64,000 nt of DNA from Haloechinothrix_A salitolerans (GCF_039544105.1 NZ_BAABLA010000119.1), one strand, 5' to 3'. Shown: positions 47,821-56,897, numbered from the stretch's first letter. Program-made: numbers and translations. The notes: generated from the sequence alone by a model not told the origin.

Positions 47821-47899
47821 GATCAGCTTCCCCTGTGCTGACACCAAACCAACCAGACAAAGCGGACGCTGCGTGGTTACAGGACAGGGGAAGTTGATC
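47821..47899. repeat. Long inverted repeat between convergent genes
   Basis: GATCAGCTTCCCCTGT (47821-47836) pairs with ACAGGGGAAGTTGATC (47884-47899) at 15 of 16 positions, with a nested AACCA/TGGTT pair inside. It lies between the convergent 216-aa gene and mmsA. It may act as a bidirectional terminator or be a small mobile repeat. Confidence 0.7.
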
Positions 47900-47930
47900 C
47901 ACTTCGGTAACGCGGAACTCGTGGACCCAT

Positions 47931-47945
47931 AGCGCGGGACTCGCG
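47931..47945. repeat. Short dispersed repeat AGCGCGGGACTCGCG
   Basis: The 15-base string AGCGCGGGACTCGCG occurs here and, as its reverse complement, at 13536-13550 inside the 3' end of the MFS gene, where it is followed by a partial second copy. Confidence 0.6.
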
Positions 47946-47947
47946 GG

Positions 47948-49444
47948 TCAGGTCGTGCTGGGGAAGGACAGGTCCAGCGCGGAGCCGGGGACGTGCTCGT
48001 GCCAGCGAGAGGTGACGACCTTCGTGCGCGTGTAGAACTGGATGCCGTCGGGGCCGTAGGCATGCACGTCACCGAACAGCGAAGACTTCCAGCCGCCGAA
48101 CGAGTAGTACGCCACCGGAACCGGCACCGGCACGTTGACGCCGACCATGCCGACCTCGACCTCGTGCTGGTACCGCCGCGCGGCGCCGCCGTCTCGGGTG
48201 AAGATCGCCGTGCCGTTGCCGTACTGGTTGGCGTTGACCAGCGCCAACGCTTCCTCGTAGCTGTCAGCGCGCAGCACGGACAGCACCGGCCCGAAGATCT
48301 CGTCCGTGTAGATCGACATCGACGGCTCCACGCTGTCGAACAACGTCGGGCCGAGCCAGAAGCCACCGGGGTCACCGTCGACGTCCTGGCCACGTCCGTC
48401 GACCACCAGCGACGCGCCAGCGGCGACTCCAGCGTCCACATAGGTCGCAACCTTGTCGCGATGCGCCTCGGTGACCAGCGGTCCCATGTCGCAGTTACGA
48501 CGACCATCGCCGACCCGCAGCTCCGCCATGCGCGCGGAGATCTTCTCGACCAGCGCGTCGGCCACCGGCTCGACCGCGACCACCGCGCTGATCGCCATGC
48601 ACCGCTCGCCGGCCGAGCCGAACCCGCCCGCCACGGCGGCGTCGGCTGCGAGATCGAGGTCGGCGTCCGGCAGCACGACCATGTGGTTCTTCGCACCGCC
48701 GAGCGCCTGCACGCGCTTACCGTGCTCCGACGCCGTGCGGTAAACGTACTGCGCGATCGGCGTGGAGCCGACGAACGACACCGCGTCGACGTCAGAGTGC
48801 GTGAGCAGCGCGTCGACCGCGACCTTGTCGCCGTGCACGACGTTGAACACGCCGTCGGGCAGCCCCGCCTCGGCCCACAGCTCCGCGAGCAGCATCGCCG
48901 CGGACGGGTCCTTCTCGCTCGGCTTCAACACCACGGAATTGCCCGCCGCGATCGCCAGCGGCGCGAACCACAACGGCACCATCGCCGGGAAGTTGAACGG
49001 CGAGATGATGGCGGCGACGCCGACCGGCTGCCGCAGCGAGTGGACGTCGACGCCGGTGGAGGCGTTCTCGCTGTGCCCGCCCTTAAGCAGCTGACCAGCG
49101 CCGCACGCGAACTCCACGACTTCGAGCCCGCGTTGCACCTCCCCTGCCGCGTCGCTGAGCACCTTGCCGTGCTCGGCGGTGATGACGCGGGCGACGTCGT
49201 CAGCGCGAGCGGCGAGCAGTTCCCGGAACCGGAACAGCACGCGCGTGCGGTTGGCGATCGAGGTGTCCCGCCAGCGCGGAAACGCCTCACGAGCGGACGC
49301 CACGGCGCGGTCGACGTCCGATTCGGAGGCGAACGCGACGGTGGCGCTGACCTGCCCGGTCGCGGGGTCGTAAACGGAACCAGAACGGTCGGCGTCCGAA
49401 TCGGACGGCTTGCCGCCGATCCAGTGTGTGATGGCACGGGTCAT
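47948..49444 (-). CDS. mmsA: (Methyl)malonate-semialdehyde dehydrogenase, CoA-acylating, 498 aa
   Basis: MmsA turns methylmalonate semialdehyde into propionyl-CoA, or malonate semialdehyde into acetyl-CoA. Family-specific parts: HWIGGKPSDSD, VYDPATGQV, PFNFPAMVPLWFAPLAIAAG, QALGGAKNHMVVLPDADLD and catalytic Cys in GSAGERCMAISAVVAVEP. VNVPVPVPVAYYSFGGWKSS is a hallmark of the MmsA group. ATG 49444 has AAGGAA upstream. With the upstream aminotransferase and Lrp gene it suits beta-alanine or propanal-amine catabolism. Confidence 0.93.
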   Translation of the reverse strand: MTRAITHWIGGKPSDSDADRSGSVYDPATGQVSATVAFASESDVDRAVASAREAFPRWRDTSIANRTRVLFRFRELLAARADDVARVITAEHGKVLSDAAGEVQRGLEVVEFACGAGQLLKGGHSENASTGVDVHSLRQPVGVAAIISPFNFPAMVPLWFAPLAIAAGNSVVLKPSEKDPSAAMLLAELWAEAGLPDGVFNVVHGDKVAVDALLTHSDVDAVSFVGSTPIAQYVYRTASEHGKRVQALGGAKNHMVVLPDADLDLAADAAVAGGFGSAGERCMAISAVVAVEPVADALVEKISARMAELRVGDGRRNCDMGPLVTEAHRDKVATYVDAGVAAGASLVVDGRGQDVDGDPGGFWLGPTLFDSVEPSMSIYTDEIFGPVLSVLRADSYEEALALVNANQYGNGTAIFTRDGGAARRYQHEVEVGMVGVNVPVPVPVAYYSFGGWKSSLFGDVHAYGPDGIQFYTRTKVVTSRWHEHVPGSALDLSFPSTT

Positions 49445-49517
49445 TGCCAAGTTCCTTCTAGCTAGGGAGGGCGCGCGTCAGTGACGTCACCCAGTCGGTG
49501 ACGTCACTCGGATGAGT

Positions 49518-49997
49518 TCAGCGCACGCCCCAGGAGTAGGTCTGCTTGCGCAGCCGCAGGTACACGAACGATTCCGTGCTTGTGACGCCAGGAATGCTGC
49601 GAATCCGCTTGGACAGCACTTCGAGCAGGTGCTCGTCGCTCTCGCACACCACCTCGACGATGAGGTCAAAGCTGCCCGCCGTGATGACGACGTAGTCAAC
49701 CTCGTCCATCTCGGCGAGCGCATCGCTGATCGGTTCCAGATCGCCGGTGGCCCTGATGCCGATCATGGCCTGGCGGGCGAAGCCAACCTCGGTCGGATCG
49801 GTGACGGCGACGATCTGGATGATGCCGTTGTCGATCAACTTCTGCACCCGCTGGCGCACGGCCGCCTCTGACAGCCCCACCGCTTTGCCGATGGCGCCAT
49901 ACGCACGGCGTCCGTCCTGCTGGAGCTGCTCGATGATCGCCTTGGACGTGTCATCGAGCAGTCCGTTGTGCTCGCTCTTTCCTGGCCGAGATGGCAT
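49518..49997 (-). CDS. Lrp/AsnC-family regulator, 159 aa
   Basis: An AsnC-type winged helix (KAIIEQLQQDGRRAYGAIGK, VGLSEAAVRQRVQKLIDNGI) plus a RAM effector domain (AMIGIRATGDLEPISDALA, VVITAGSFDLIVEVVCES). Several start codons lie in a row (GTG 50018, ATG 50015, 50006, 49997); ATG 49997 with AGGA about 10 bases before is chosen. It sits between the aminotransferase (stop 30 bp upstream) and mmsA on one strand. Probable activator of this unit in response to an amino acid or amine, using the AT-rich dyads at 51480-51515. Confidence 0.88.
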   Translation of the reverse strand: MPSRPGKSEHNGLLDDTSKAIIEQLQQDGRRAYGAIGKAVGLSEAAVRQRVQKLIDNGIIQIVAVTDPTEVGFARQAMIGIRATGDLEPISDALAEMDEVDYVVITAGSFDLIVEVVCESDEHLLEVLSKRIRSIPGVTSTESFVYLRLRKQTYSWGVR

Positions 49998-50027
49998 ACG
50001 AGACATCCTATGCATCACAAGGCCGGT

Positions 50028-51410
50028 TCAGATCCGCTGCCACGCCTCGGTCAGCACCTCGCGCAAGATCGATTCCATCTCGTTGAAGTGCGACTGGTCG
50101 CAGATCAACGGCGGCGAGAGCTGCACGACCGGGTCGCCCCTGTCGTCGGCGCGACAGTAGAGACCGGCGTCGAAGATCGCCTTGGACAGGAAGCCGCGCA
50201 GCAGCCGGTCAGACTCCTCGGCGTTGAACGTCTCCTTGGTGGCCTTGTCCTTGACCAGCTCGATGCCGTAGAAGAACCCATCACCTCGGACGTCACCGAC
50301 GATCGGCAGGTCACGCAACTTCTCCAGGGTCGCCCGGAACGCGCCCTCGTTCTCGCGCACATGCTCGAAGACGCGCTCGCGCTCGAAGATGTCCAGGTTG
50401 GCCAGCGCCACCGCCGACGAGACCGGGTGCCCGCCGAAGGTGTAGCCGTGCGCGAACATGACACCGGTGCGCAGGAACGGCTCGACCAGCCGGTCGCTGG
50501 CGATCATCGCACCGAGCGGGGCATAGCCGGAGGTGATGCCCTTGGCGCAGGTGATCATGTCCGGCTGGTAGCCGTAGCGCTCGGCACCGAAGGTGTGGCC
50601 GAGCCTGCCGAACGCGCAGATCACCTCGTCGGAGACCAGCAGGACGTCGTGCTCGTCGCAGATCTCGCGAACCCGCTGGAAATAACCGGGCGGCGGCGGG
50701 AAGCAGCCACCGGCGTTCTGCACCGGCTCAAGGAACACCGCCGCCACGGTGTCCGGCCCCTCCTGCTCGATGGCGATGCCGATCTGGTCGGCCGCCCACC
50801 GGCCGAACGCCTCCGGGTCGTCGCCGAAGTGCGGCGCGCGGTAGATGTTGGTGTTGGGCACGCGGAACGTGCTGGGCACAAGGGGCTCGAACGGCGCTTT
50901 CAGCCCAGGCAAACCGGTGATCGATAGCGCGCCCTGGGTGGTGCCGTGGTAGGCGACGGCGCGGCTGATGACCTTGTGCTTGCCTGGCTTGCCGGTCAAC
51001 TTGAAGTACTGCTTGGCGAGCTTCCACGCCGTCTCGACCGCCTCGCCGCCGCCCGAGGTGAAGAAGACCCGGTTGAGGTCACCCGGCGCGGCGGACGCCA
51101 CACGCTCCGACAGCTCGATGGCGGTCGGGTGCGCGTACGACCAGAGCGGGAAGTACGCCAGCTCGTTCGCCTGCTTGGCGGCGACCTCGGCGAGTTCGGT
51201 GCGGCCGTGGCCGAGCTGGTTGACGAACAGCCCTGCCAGGCCGTCGAGGTACCGCTTGCCGTTGGCGTCGTAAACGTACGCCCCTTCGCCGCGCACGATG
51301 ACGGGCATCGGCGCGTCGGGTCCGTAGTCGCCCAACTGCGTGAAGTGCGGCCACAGGTGGCCCTGCGCCGACTTCTGCAGCGTCTCGGAGTCACGGTATT
51401 GAAGCGTCAT
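50028..51410 (-). CDS. Class III aminotransferase (beta-alanine/putrescine:pyruvate type), 460 aa
   Basis: Omega-aminotransferase: KSAQGHLWPHFTQLG opening, VYDANGKRYLDGLAGLFVNQ, FFTSGGGEAVETAWKLAKQY, SDEVICAFGRLGHTFGAERY and the PLP-lysine in ITCAKGITSGYAPLGAMI, then AHGYTFGGHPVSSAVAL. It resembles SpuC-type putrescine and beta-alanine transaminases. First gene of a unit with Lrp and mmsA, so beta-alanine to malonate semialdehyde to acetyl-CoA is the simplest reading. It diverges from agmatine deiminase, linking both to polyamine use. Confidence 0.9.
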   Translation of the reverse strand: MTLQYRDSETLQKSAQGHLWPHFTQLGDYGPDAPMPVIVRGEGAYVYDANGKRYLDGLAGLFVNQLGHGRTELAEVAAKQANELAYFPLWSYAHPTAIELSERVASAAPGDLNRVFFTSGGGEAVETAWKLAKQYFKLTGKPGKHKVISRAVAYHGTTQGALSITGLPGLKAPFEPLVPSTFRVPNTNIYRAPHFGDDPEAFGRWAADQIGIAIEQEGPDTVAAVFLEPVQNAGGCFPPPPGYFQRVREICDEHDVLLVSDEVICAFGRLGHTFGAERYGYQPDMITCAKGITSGYAPLGAMIASDRLVEPFLRTGVMFAHGYTFGGHPVSSAVALANLDIFERERVFEHVRENEGAFRATLEKLRDLPIVGDVRGDGFFYGIELVKDKATKETFNAEESDRLLRGFLSKAIFDAGLYCRADDRGDPVVQLSPPLICDQSHFNEMESILREVLTEAWQRI

Positions 51411-51479
51411 GATCGTCCTGTTCGGTTCGGGGCAGCGTGATTGCCAGTCTGCACCGACGATCGAACATTGCGCAAGCGA

Positions 51480-51515
51480 TTTCGTTGAGTTTCAGACGAA
51501 AGTCTTCTAATTTAG
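51480..51515. promoter_or_regulatory. AT-rich Lrp-type dyads
   Basis: TTTCGT-N10-ACGAAA (51480-51501) and the perfect 9-base palindrome CTAATTTAG (51507-51515) lie in the 163-bp gap between the divergent aminotransferase and agmatine deiminase. They are AT-rich against a very GC-rich background. Lrp/AsnC sites are of this kind. Confidence 0.55.
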
Positions 51516-51573
51516 TCGCAAAGCAGTTAGAGTTCTGCTTGATTCAACGTCGAGTGATGGGACGACGATACGA

Positions 51574-52626
51574 GTGCCTTCCCCGACTTTCCCGCCGTCC
51601 GCGCCGCGGGTCATGCCAGCCGAGTGGACTCGGCACGAACGGACCTGGATGGCGTTCCCACCCCCGAACGACACCTTCGGCGAGGATGGCTCGCCGTCGC
51701 TGGCACACGCCAGACGGCTGTGGACCGACGTCGCCAACACGATCGCGCGCTACGAGCCGGTCACCCTTGTGGCGGGCATCGGCCAGGGTGCTGCGGCCAA
51801 GGCGCTAGTGCGCCCCGAGGTGACCGTGGTCGAGCTGCCGCTGGATGACGCCTGGCTGCGCGACAGCGGCCCGACGTTCGTGCGCGACACGACGGGTCTC
51901 ACCGCGGTGGACTGGGTGTTCAACGGCTGGGGTGGCCAGGAGTGGGCGAGCTGGGAACGCGACGACCAGGTCGCGCGGCAGGTCGCCGAGCTGGCGGGCC
52001 ATCCGTCGCGGCGATCCCGGCTGACCATGGAGGGCGGCGGGTTCCACGTCGACGGCGAGGGCACCGTGCTGCTCACCGAAACCGTCCAGCTCGACCCGGG
52101 CCGCAATCCCGGCTGGACCGCCGCCGACGTCGAGGTCGAGGTGCACGCCCAGCTCGGCACGACGTCCGCGATCTGGCTGCCCCGTGGGCTGACCAGGGAC
52201 TACGACGAGTTCGGCACGCGCGGCCACGTCGACCTCGTGGCCAGTTTCGTCCGGCCAGGCACGGTCGCCGTCCACGTCCAGCGCAACCGGGCGCACCCGG
52301 ACTACGACGTCACACACGAGATCGCCGAGCTGCTGCGCACCAGCACCGACGCGCGCGGTCGCAGGCTGGAGGTCATCGAGATCGCCGCGCCCACGGTGAT
52401 CGAGGACGACGACGGTCGTCCAGTTGACTACTCCTACATCAACCACTACGTCGCCAACGACGTCGTCGTGCTGTGCGGATTCGACGACCCCAACGACGCC
52501 GCGGCGGCCGAGGCGCTGCGGGCCGCCTACCCGGACCGGACGGTGGAGCTGGTCGACGCGCGCGGAATCTTCGCGTGCGGCGGCGGCATCCACTGCATCA
52601 CCCAGCAACAACCCGCAGCGGGCTGA
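51574..52626 (+). CDS. aguA: Agmatine deiminase, 350 aa
   Basis: Hydrolyses agmatine to N-carbamoylputrescine and ammonia. It is a member of the guanidino-group-modifying fold: PAEWTRHERTWMAFPPPND, WLRDSGPTFV, LTMEGGGFHVDGEGTVLL, RGHVDLVASFV and the catalytic Cys in FACGGGIHCITQQQP. Length is typical. Start is GTG 51574. The next gene encodes N-carbamoylputrescine amidase, giving the two-step route from agmatine to putrescine. Confidence 0.94.
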   Translation: MPSPTFPPSAPRVMPAEWTRHERTWMAFPPPNDTFGEDGSPSLAHARRLWTDVANTIARYEPVTLVAGIGQGAAAKALVRPEVTVVELPLDDAWLRDSGPTFVRDTTGLTAVDWVFNGWGGQEWASWERDDQVARQVAELAGHPSRRSRLTMEGGGFHVDGEGTVLLTETVQLDPGRNPGWTAADVEVEVHAQLGTTSAIWLPRGLTRDYDEFGTRGHVDLVASFVRPGTVAVHVQRNRAHPDYDVTHEIAELLRTSTDARGRRLEVIEIAAPTVIEDDDGRPVDYSYINHYVANDVVVLCGFDDPNDAAAAEALRAAYPDRTVELVDARGIFACGGGIHCITQQQPAAG

Positions 52627-52667
52627 CCGCGCCCCTGCCCGCTGCCCGAACGACCCCGAGGAGAACC

Positions 52668-53609
52668 ATGGAGCTGATCACCGCCACCGTCCCCGAGTCG
52701 CCCGCTCGGGTGCACGCGCCGACCCGCGACCCGCTGGTCGTCGGGCTGGTGCAGACCCGCTGGCGCGCCGATCCCGACGAACATGCTCAGGTGCTCGCCG
52801 ACGGCATTCAGACCGCGGCCCGCGCGGGCGCGCAGGTCGTGTGCCTGCCGGAGCTGACGCTGTCGCGCTACCCCGCCGACACCAAACCGGACGGCGACGC
52901 CGCCGCAACCGCCGAGGACCTGGAGTCCGGGCCGACCTACACCTTCGCCGCGAAGGCAGCCGCCGACGCCGGGGTCGCCGTCCACGCCTCGTTGTACGAG
53001 CGTTCCGATGGACCCAGCGGCCCCGACGGCCTTGGCTACAACACCGCGATCCTCGTCGGCCCTGACGGCGCGCTACTGGGCCGCACCCGCAAGCTGCACA
53101 TCCCGATCAGCGCCGGGTACTACGAGGACCACTACTTCCGTGGCGGACCGGCTCGCGACGCATACCCGGTGGTGGAACTGCCAGTACCCGGCAGCGAACC
53201 GGCCCGGTTCGGGCTGCCGACATGCTGGGACCAGTGGTTCCCCGAGGTCGCGCGGGCGTACTCGCTCGCGGGCGCGGAGATCATCGTCTACCCCACCGCC
53301 ATCGGCTCCGAGCCCGACCATCCCGACTTCGACACCCAGCCGCTGTGGCGGCAGGTGATCGTCGGCAACGGCATCGCGAACGGCACGTTCATGGTCGTCC
53401 CGAACCGCTGGGGCGACGAGGGCACGCTGCGGTTCTACGGGTCGTCGTTCATCTCCGACCCGTACGGCCGCGTGCTGGTGTCCGCGCCGCGCGACGCCGA
53501 CGCCGTTCTCGTCGCACCGCTCGACCTGGACCAGCGCCAGGACTGGCTGACGCTGTTCCCATTCCTGGAGACCCGCCGCCCCGACACCTACGGCCCGCTC
53601 ACGACGTGA
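52668..53609 (+). CDS. aguB: N-carbamoylputrescine amidase, 313 aa
   Basis: A nitrilase-superfamily amidase with the Glu-Lys-Cys triad in VCLPELTLSRY, RTRKLHIPISAGYYEDHYF and FGLPTCWDQWFPE. LHIP and YEDHYFRGG are typical of AguB. It cleaves N-carbamoylputrescine to putrescine, CO2 and ammonia. ATG 52668 has GAGGAGAA upstream and lies 41 bp after aguA; a longer open frame to 52473 is antisense-like noise over aguA. Confidence 0.93.
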   Translation: MELITATVPESPARVHAPTRDPLVVGLVQTRWRADPDEHAQVLADGIQTAARAGAQVVCLPELTLSRYPADTKPDGDAAATAEDLESGPTYTFAAKAAADAGVAVHASLYERSDGPSGPDGLGYNTAILVGPDGALLGRTRKLHIPISAGYYEDHYFRGGPARDAYPVVELPVPGSEPARFGLPTCWDQWFPEVARAYSLAGAEIIVYPTAIGSEPDHPDFDTQPLWRQVIVGNGIANGTFMVVPNRWGDEGTLRFYGSSFISDPYGRVLVSAPRDADAVLVAPLDLDQRQDWLTLFPFLETRRPDTYGPLTT

Positions 53610-53659
53610 GCCTCCGCCTCGTCCACCGCCACCCCACACCGACGCAGAAGGGCCGACGC

Positions 53660-53830
53660 ATGGATACCGCTGACTTCCGCCGGGAGCTGGACCGGCGACT
53701 CGCCATCATCGAAGACCCCACGCACAACGACCCCGCCGCCAAGGACATGCCGCGCGGCGACTGGATCGCGCTGTTCGCCGGTTGCGTCGTGCTGATCGGC
53801 GCCGCACTCGCTTGGGGGTACCCATGGTGA
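53660..53830 (+). CDS. 56-residue single-pass membrane protein
   Basis: The reading MDTADFRRELDRRLAIIEDP, THNDPAAKDMPRGD, WIALFAGCVVLIGAALAWGY, PW has a charged amphipathic N-terminus and one C-terminal membrane helix. Its stop overlaps the start of the NCS1 permease by 7 bp (CCATGGTGA), so the two are translationally coupled. GAAGGGCCGACGC precedes ATG 53660. It resembles small accessory subunits found with some symporters, but I do not recognise the family. It may stabilise or regulate the permease. Confidence 0.75.
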   Translation: MDTADFRRELDRRLAIIEDPTHNDPAAKDMPRGDWIALFAGCVVLIGAALAWGYPW

Positions 53831-55293
53831 AGCAAGAGCCCGACGTCACGACGTCCACCGCGGGCGAGTTCACCGAACTGCCGGTGCTGCCGCAAGAGCG
53901 GCTCTGGGGGTTCTGGCAGTTCACCTCGGTCAACGTCGGACTCGCGATCGCCACCTGGGCGTTCCTGATCGGCGGCACCGTCGCGCTGTTCGCCGGGGTG
54001 ACGACCGCGATCGCGGCCACGGTCATCGGCAACCTGGTCGGCGTCGTGCTGGTCGCCGTCGGCACCTGCCTGCCGTCCGCGAAGTATGGCATCGAGCAGT
54101 ACACCGCGTTGCGGTCGGTGCTGGGCAGCAACGGCGTTCGCACGTTGATCGCGATCCTGGTGCCGCTGACCGGCGCGGGGTGGAACGCCATTCTGGCGAT
54201 CATGTTCGGCAGGGCGGTGACCAACGTGCTCAACGCCGTCTTCGACGCGGGCTTCGACCCGAACGGCCCGGTGGTCATCGGCATGTCGCTGCTCGCGCTG
54301 CTGGTGTCCTGGGTGGTGCTGTCCCGTGGCCCGGTCTCGCTGGAGTGGGTGAACAAGATCGTCGCGCCGGTGCTGGTGGTGATGACGCTGGTCATGCTCG
54401 GCGTGATCTTGGCCAACCACTCCTGGTCCGACCTGATGTCGGCCGAGGCGCTGGCGCCGTTCGGCGACCCGAGGCTCGACTTCGCTATCGCACTCGAGCT
54501 GAGCTTCGCGGTCGCCTTCGCGTGGTGGCCGATCACCGGCAACCTGGCCCGGCTGACCAGGACGCAGCGGGTGTCGTTCTGGCCGAACATGATCGGCTTG
54601 TTCGGCGCATCGGTGGTCGCGGGCCTGGTCGGCACGTTCGCCGCGCTGGTCATCGGCGACGCCGACCCGACCGCGTGGATGGTGCCGCTCGGCGGCGCCG
54701 TGCTCGGCGTGCTCGCGCTACTGTTCGTGGCGTTCGCCAACGTCACCAGCATTGTGGCGCAGACGTACTCCGGCGGTCTTGGGTTGATCCGTGCGGGCGG
54801 CTCGGTGGTCCGGCGCATCCCGTGGCCGGTGTTCGTCGCACTGCTCTACACACCACCGGCGATCGTGGTGTTCTGGCCCGCGACGTTCTACGACAACTTC
54901 TTCAAGTTCGTCGCCTGGGTCGGCATGGCGATGGCGCCGCTGACCGCCGTCTACCTGACCGACTTCTTCCTGCTGCGTCGCGGCAGGCTGGTGCTCAGGG
55001 GGCTGTACGAGCCGGAGGGCGTCTCCCGCTACTCGTTCTGGTGGGGGTTCAACCCGGCGGCGATCCTGGCGATAGCGGCTGGGTCGGTGACCTACTTCCT
55101 GCTCCTCGACCCGATCACGTTCGAGTCGGCCGCGATCTTCACCTACACCACGGCGTCGCTGCCCGCGTTGCTGGTGACGGCCGTGGTGCACACGGTGCTC
55201 AGCGTGGCGTGGGTCCGTCGGGCTGGCAAGGGCGGCTACGGCGAGCCGGTTGCCGGGAACGACCGCACGCCGGTCGAGGAGGCGGTCGGGTGA
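53824..55293 (+). CDS. NCS1-family (cytosine/purine-type) permease, 489 aa
   Basis: A 12-helix permease of nucleobase:cation symporter-1. ERLWGFWQFTSVNVGLAIAT and WAFLIGGTVALFAGVTT form helix 1-2; GTCLPSAKYGIEQYTALRSV, LTGAGWNAILAIMFGRAV and SFAVAFAWWPITGNLARLTR carry family motifs; VYLTDFFLLRRGRL and FNPAAILAIAAG follow. Substrate is not evident. Located between aguB and a metal-dependent amidohydrolase, it probably imports an amine, a hydantoin-like or a nucleobase compound that the amidohydrolase opens. ATG 53824 overlaps the small membrane protein; GTGA couples it to the next gene. Confidence 0.88.
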   Translation: MVKQEPDVTTSTAGEFTELPVLPQERLWGFWQFTSVNVGLAIATWAFLIGGTVALFAGVTTAIAATVIGNLVGVVLVAVGTCLPSAKYGIEQYTALRSVLGSNGVRTLIAILVPLTGAGWNAILAIMFGRAVTNVLNAVFDAGFDPNGPVVIGMSLLALLVSWVVLSRGPVSLEWVNKIVAPVLVVMTLVMLGVILANHSWSDLMSAEALAPFGDPRLDFAIALELSFAVAFAWWPITGNLARLTRTQRVSFWPNMIGLFGASVVAGLVGTFAALVIGDADPTAWMVPLGGAVLGVLALLFVAFANVTSIVAQTYSGGLGLIRAGGSVVRRIPWPVFVALLYTPPAIVVFWPATFYDNFFKFVAWVGMAMAPLTAVYLTDFFLLRRGRLVLRGLYEPEGVSRYSFWWGFNPAAILAIAAGSVTYFLLLDPITFESAAIFTYTTASLPALLVTAVVHTVLSVAWVRRAGKGGYGEPVAGNDRTPVEEAVG

Positions 55294-56897
55294 GGGCGAC
55301 GCTGTACTCGAACGGACGATTGTTCACCGGCGATCCGGAGTGGCCGTCGGCGGAGGCGCTGGTCGTCCGAGGTGAGCGCATCGACTACGTCGGGGACAAC
55401 GCCACCGCCCGTGCGCGGGCAGGCGCGGACGCGCTGGAACTGGACCTGGCTGGCCGCACCGTGCTGCCCGGCTTCGTCGACGGCCACGCGCACGTCGTCA
55501 TGGCAGGCGAGGCACAGCTGAAGGCGCACCTAACCGACGCGGCGAGCCTGGCGGAAATCCAACGCCGGGTCGCCGCGTGGGCCGAGGCCAACCCGGACGC
55601 ACCGCGCGTGCTCGGCAGGGGCTGGCTGTTCAGCGCGGTCCCGGACGGCAAGCCGACCCGCACGATGCTGGACGACGTCGTCCCCGACCGGCCGGTGTAC
55701 CTCGACGCGAACGACTACCACTCGGTGTGGGTCAACACCGCCGCCCTCACCGAGCTGGGCATCACCCGCGACACCCCGGACCCGGCGGGCGGCCGGATCG
55801 TGCGAGACGCGGCTGGCGAGCCGACCGGACACCTTGAGGAAACCGCCGCCATCAATATCGTGTGGTCGTTCCTCGCGAAGGTGAGTAGCGATGCCGACCG
55901 GGATCGTGCGTTGGACGCGGCCACTCACGCCTACCTGTCGTCCGGCGTCACCACCGCCGTCGATATGGCGCTGGACGAGCACAACCTGGCGGCACTGGCC
56001 CGCGCCGAACGGGACGACCGGCTCGACCTACGCGTCATCGGACACTGGCTGATCCACCCCGGCGTCGACCATGGTCCACAGATCGAACGCGCCGCCGAGC
56101 TGGCACGGGAGCACCGCTCGGAACGACTCCGCGTCACCGGCGTGAAGTTCATCGTCGACGGCGTCATCGACGGCTGTACCGCCACGATGCTCAAATCGTA
56201 CGCGGACGGCAGCAACGCCGATCCGATCTGGAGCCTCGACGCACTCGCGCCTGCCGTCGCCGCCGCCGACGCGGCTGGGCTCCAGGTGGCGCTCCACGCG
56301 ATCGGCGACGGCGCGGTCCGGATGGCGCTCGACGCGCTGGAACACGCCGCTACCGTGAACGGTCCCCGGCCGAGGCGGCACCGGATCGAGCACCTGGAGT
56401 ACGTCGATCCCGACGACGTGCCGAGGCTCGCTGAGCTGGGCGTCACCGCGTCCATGCAGCCGGTGCACGCCGACCCGGCGATCCGCGAGAATTGGGCGGC
56501 GATGCTCGGCGACGACCGCGCGGAACGCGGTTTCGCCTGGCCGGAGTTCTCCAGCTCGGGCGCGCGGCTGGCGTTCGGCACCGACGCGCCCACCGCCCCG
56601 CATCCACCGCTGCCGAACATGTACATCGCCACCACTCGCAAGTCGGCGCTGGACCCGGGGTCGCCCGCGCTGCAACCGCACCTGGCGATCTCGGCACCGG
56701 ACGCGCTGCTGCATGGCACGGCCGACTCGGCGTGGGCCTGCCGCGCCGAGGACGTCGTGGGACGACTGCGCGCTGGCCTACTCGCGGATTTCGTCGTTCT
56801 CGACCGCGATCCGTTCGATTCCAGTGCTGACACTCTGCTGCGCGCCCGCGTGCTGCGGACCGTAGTCGGCGGCCGCACTGTCCACCGCGACAGGTGA
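55290..56897 (+). CDS. YtcJ-like metal-dependent amidohydrolase, 535 aa
   Basis: Amidohydrolase-superfamily enzyme: N-terminal composite strand LYSNGRLFTGDPEWPSAEAL, metal motif VLPGFVDGHAHVVMAG (HxH), the catalytic-metal Lys/His region VKFIVDGVIDGCTA, HAIGDGAVRMALDAL, HRIEHLEYVDPDDVPRLAEL, and LAFGTDAPTAPHPPLP (Asp). Similar to YtcJ/AepA and N-substituted formamide deformylases. It starts GTG 55290 over the permease stop. Substrate unknown; it would take what the permease brings in. Confidence 0.9.
   Translation: MRATLYSNGRLFTGDPEWPSAEALVVRGERIDYVGDNATARARAGADALELDLAGRTVLPGFVDGHAHVVMAGEAQLKAHLTDAASLAEIQRRVAAWAEANPDAPRVLGRGWLFSAVPDGKPTRTMLDDVVPDRPVYLDANDYHSVWVNTAALTELGITRDTPDPAGGRIVRDAAGEPTGHLEETAAINIVWSFLAKVSSDADRDRALDAATHAYLSSGVTTAVDMALDEHNLAALARAERDDRLDLRVIGHWLIHPGVDHGPQIERAAELAREHRSERLRVTGVKFIVDGVIDGCTATMLKSYADGSNADPIWSLDALAPAVAAADAAGLQVALHAIGDGAVRMALDALEHAATVNGPRPRRHRIEHLEYVDPDDVPRLAELGVTASMQPVHADPAIRENWAAMLGDDRAERGFAWPEFSSSGARLAFGTDAPTAPHPPLPNMYIATTRKSALDPGSPALQPHLAISAPDALLHGTADSAWACRAEDVVGRLRAGLLADFVVLDRDPFDSSADTLLRARVLRTVVGGRTVHRDR

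Noticed and set aside
54180..56897. 905-codon frame suggesting a fused permease/amidohydrolase
   Set aside because: The first 370 codons are an out-of-frame reading of the NCS1 permease; the true amidohydrolase starts at GTG 55290.
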